A DNA stretch of 30,687 bases from a virus, in IMG/VR virus record IMGVR_UViG_3300043452_000006, positions 1 to 30,687 of that record; one strand, 5' to 3'. The position numbers were made by a program, and so were the translations under genes. This document shows positions 30,597 to 30,687 of this stretch, in pieces (the first letter of the stretch is position 1; every line of letters begins with the position of its first letter). The notes under the pieces were generated by a model. It was not told the origin of the DNA and searched no databases. It saw nothing but the letters and a program-made list of their open reading frames with translations.

Positions 30597-30687
30597 TTTC
30601 TATTTCTCCTAATACGCGAGAGTATTGCCCGCACTAAGTTTACCAAAGAATGGGTCCGACAGTCTCCAGAACCCGGCTTCGATACCG
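30520..30687. repeat. Contig-end overlap, right copy
   Basis: Matches 1-168 with three substitutions, all within the first 42 bases; the remaining 126 bases are identical. Joining the two ends gives a circular map of about 30,519 bp with no gene interrupted. Confidence 0.85.
30609..30687 (-). CDS. Partial: C-terminus of the minor tail protein (duplicate)
   Basis: The last codons of the 407-residue minor tail protein at 90-1313, ending ...SAGNTLAY and a stop, repeated because the window overlaps itself. Identical to the left copy over this length. It shows that the minor tail gene lies immediately upstream of the gene at 30105-30596, 12 bp apart. Confidence 0.8.
   Translation of the reverse strand, partial: GIEAGFWRLSDPFFGKLSAGNTLAY

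Noticed and set aside
1-30687. Recoded stop codons
   Set aside because: TAA, TAG and TGA all end clearly recognisable genes at the expected place, so the standard code is used.

Overview
This window reads as the essentially complete genome of a small tailed phage with a long non-contractile tail (siphovirus type) that infects an actinobacterium, probably an aquatic one. Phage evidence: small and large terminase, HK97-type portal, prohead protease and capsid protein, head-tail adaptors, tail tube, -1 frameshifted tail chaperones, tape measure, tail fibres and an endolysin. Actinobacterial host evidence: a WhiB-type Fe-S regulator, an NrdH-type redoxin, actinophage-style protease and terminase architecture, and a tmRNA-like RNA whose 5' part resembles actinobacterial ssrA. 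The aquatic guess rests on a small tail protein type (26889-27251) familiar from freshwater and marine phages and on the moderate G+C (about half by eye). The last 168 bases repeat the first 168 with three substitutions, so the window is one turn of a circular or circularly permuted map of about 30,519 bp.

Layout. Every protein gene but one is on the minus strand, so read from high to low coordinates. The switch point is near 24150-24174, where whiB leaves to the right. Leftward from it come an early/DNA module: YqaJ-type exonuclease, a probable annealing protein, HNH protein, replication initiator, zinc protein, SSB, a frameshifted RusA resolvase, small DNA-binding and membrane proteins, NrdH, a metallophosphoesterase, an FmdB-like zinc ribbon and a GT4 glycosyltransferase (24144 to 15249). 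The packaging and head module follows: HNH, TerS, TerL, a 42-residue membrane protein, portal, a 90-residue protein, protease, a 78-residue protein and the major capsid protein (15262 to 8149). A glycan cassette (GT4, GT2, nucleotidyltransferase; 8080 to 5830) sits inside the structural region. Then come the connector, terminator, tail tube, chaperones, tape measure and minor tail protein (5825 to 90). The map continues across the contig end into four fibre/adhesin genes, small tail-associated genes, the lysis cassette and finally an 80-nt tmRNA-like RNA (30596 to 24512).

How it works together. Replication appears to rely on the host polymerase, helicase and primase: only an initiator-like protein, SSB and recombination enzymes are visible. 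No integrase, partition system or convincing CI-like repressor was seen, so a lytic lifestyle is likely. Strong hairpin terminators flank the capsid gene, which has its own leader with a duplicated promoter-like element. Packaging with an HNH protein next to the terminase suggests cohesive ends. Lysis uses an M23 peptidase with two candidate holins.

The most unusual element is the RNA at 24512-24591. It has the acceptor stem with G3:U70, the D-loop motif and the T arm of tmRNA, but helix P2 is closed by a 17-nt loop and the tag reading frame is missing. Other notable points are the glycan-modifying gene set, the frameshift exactly at the RusA active site, three paralogous adhesin domains, and a marked abundance of CTAG and of the Leu codon CTA.
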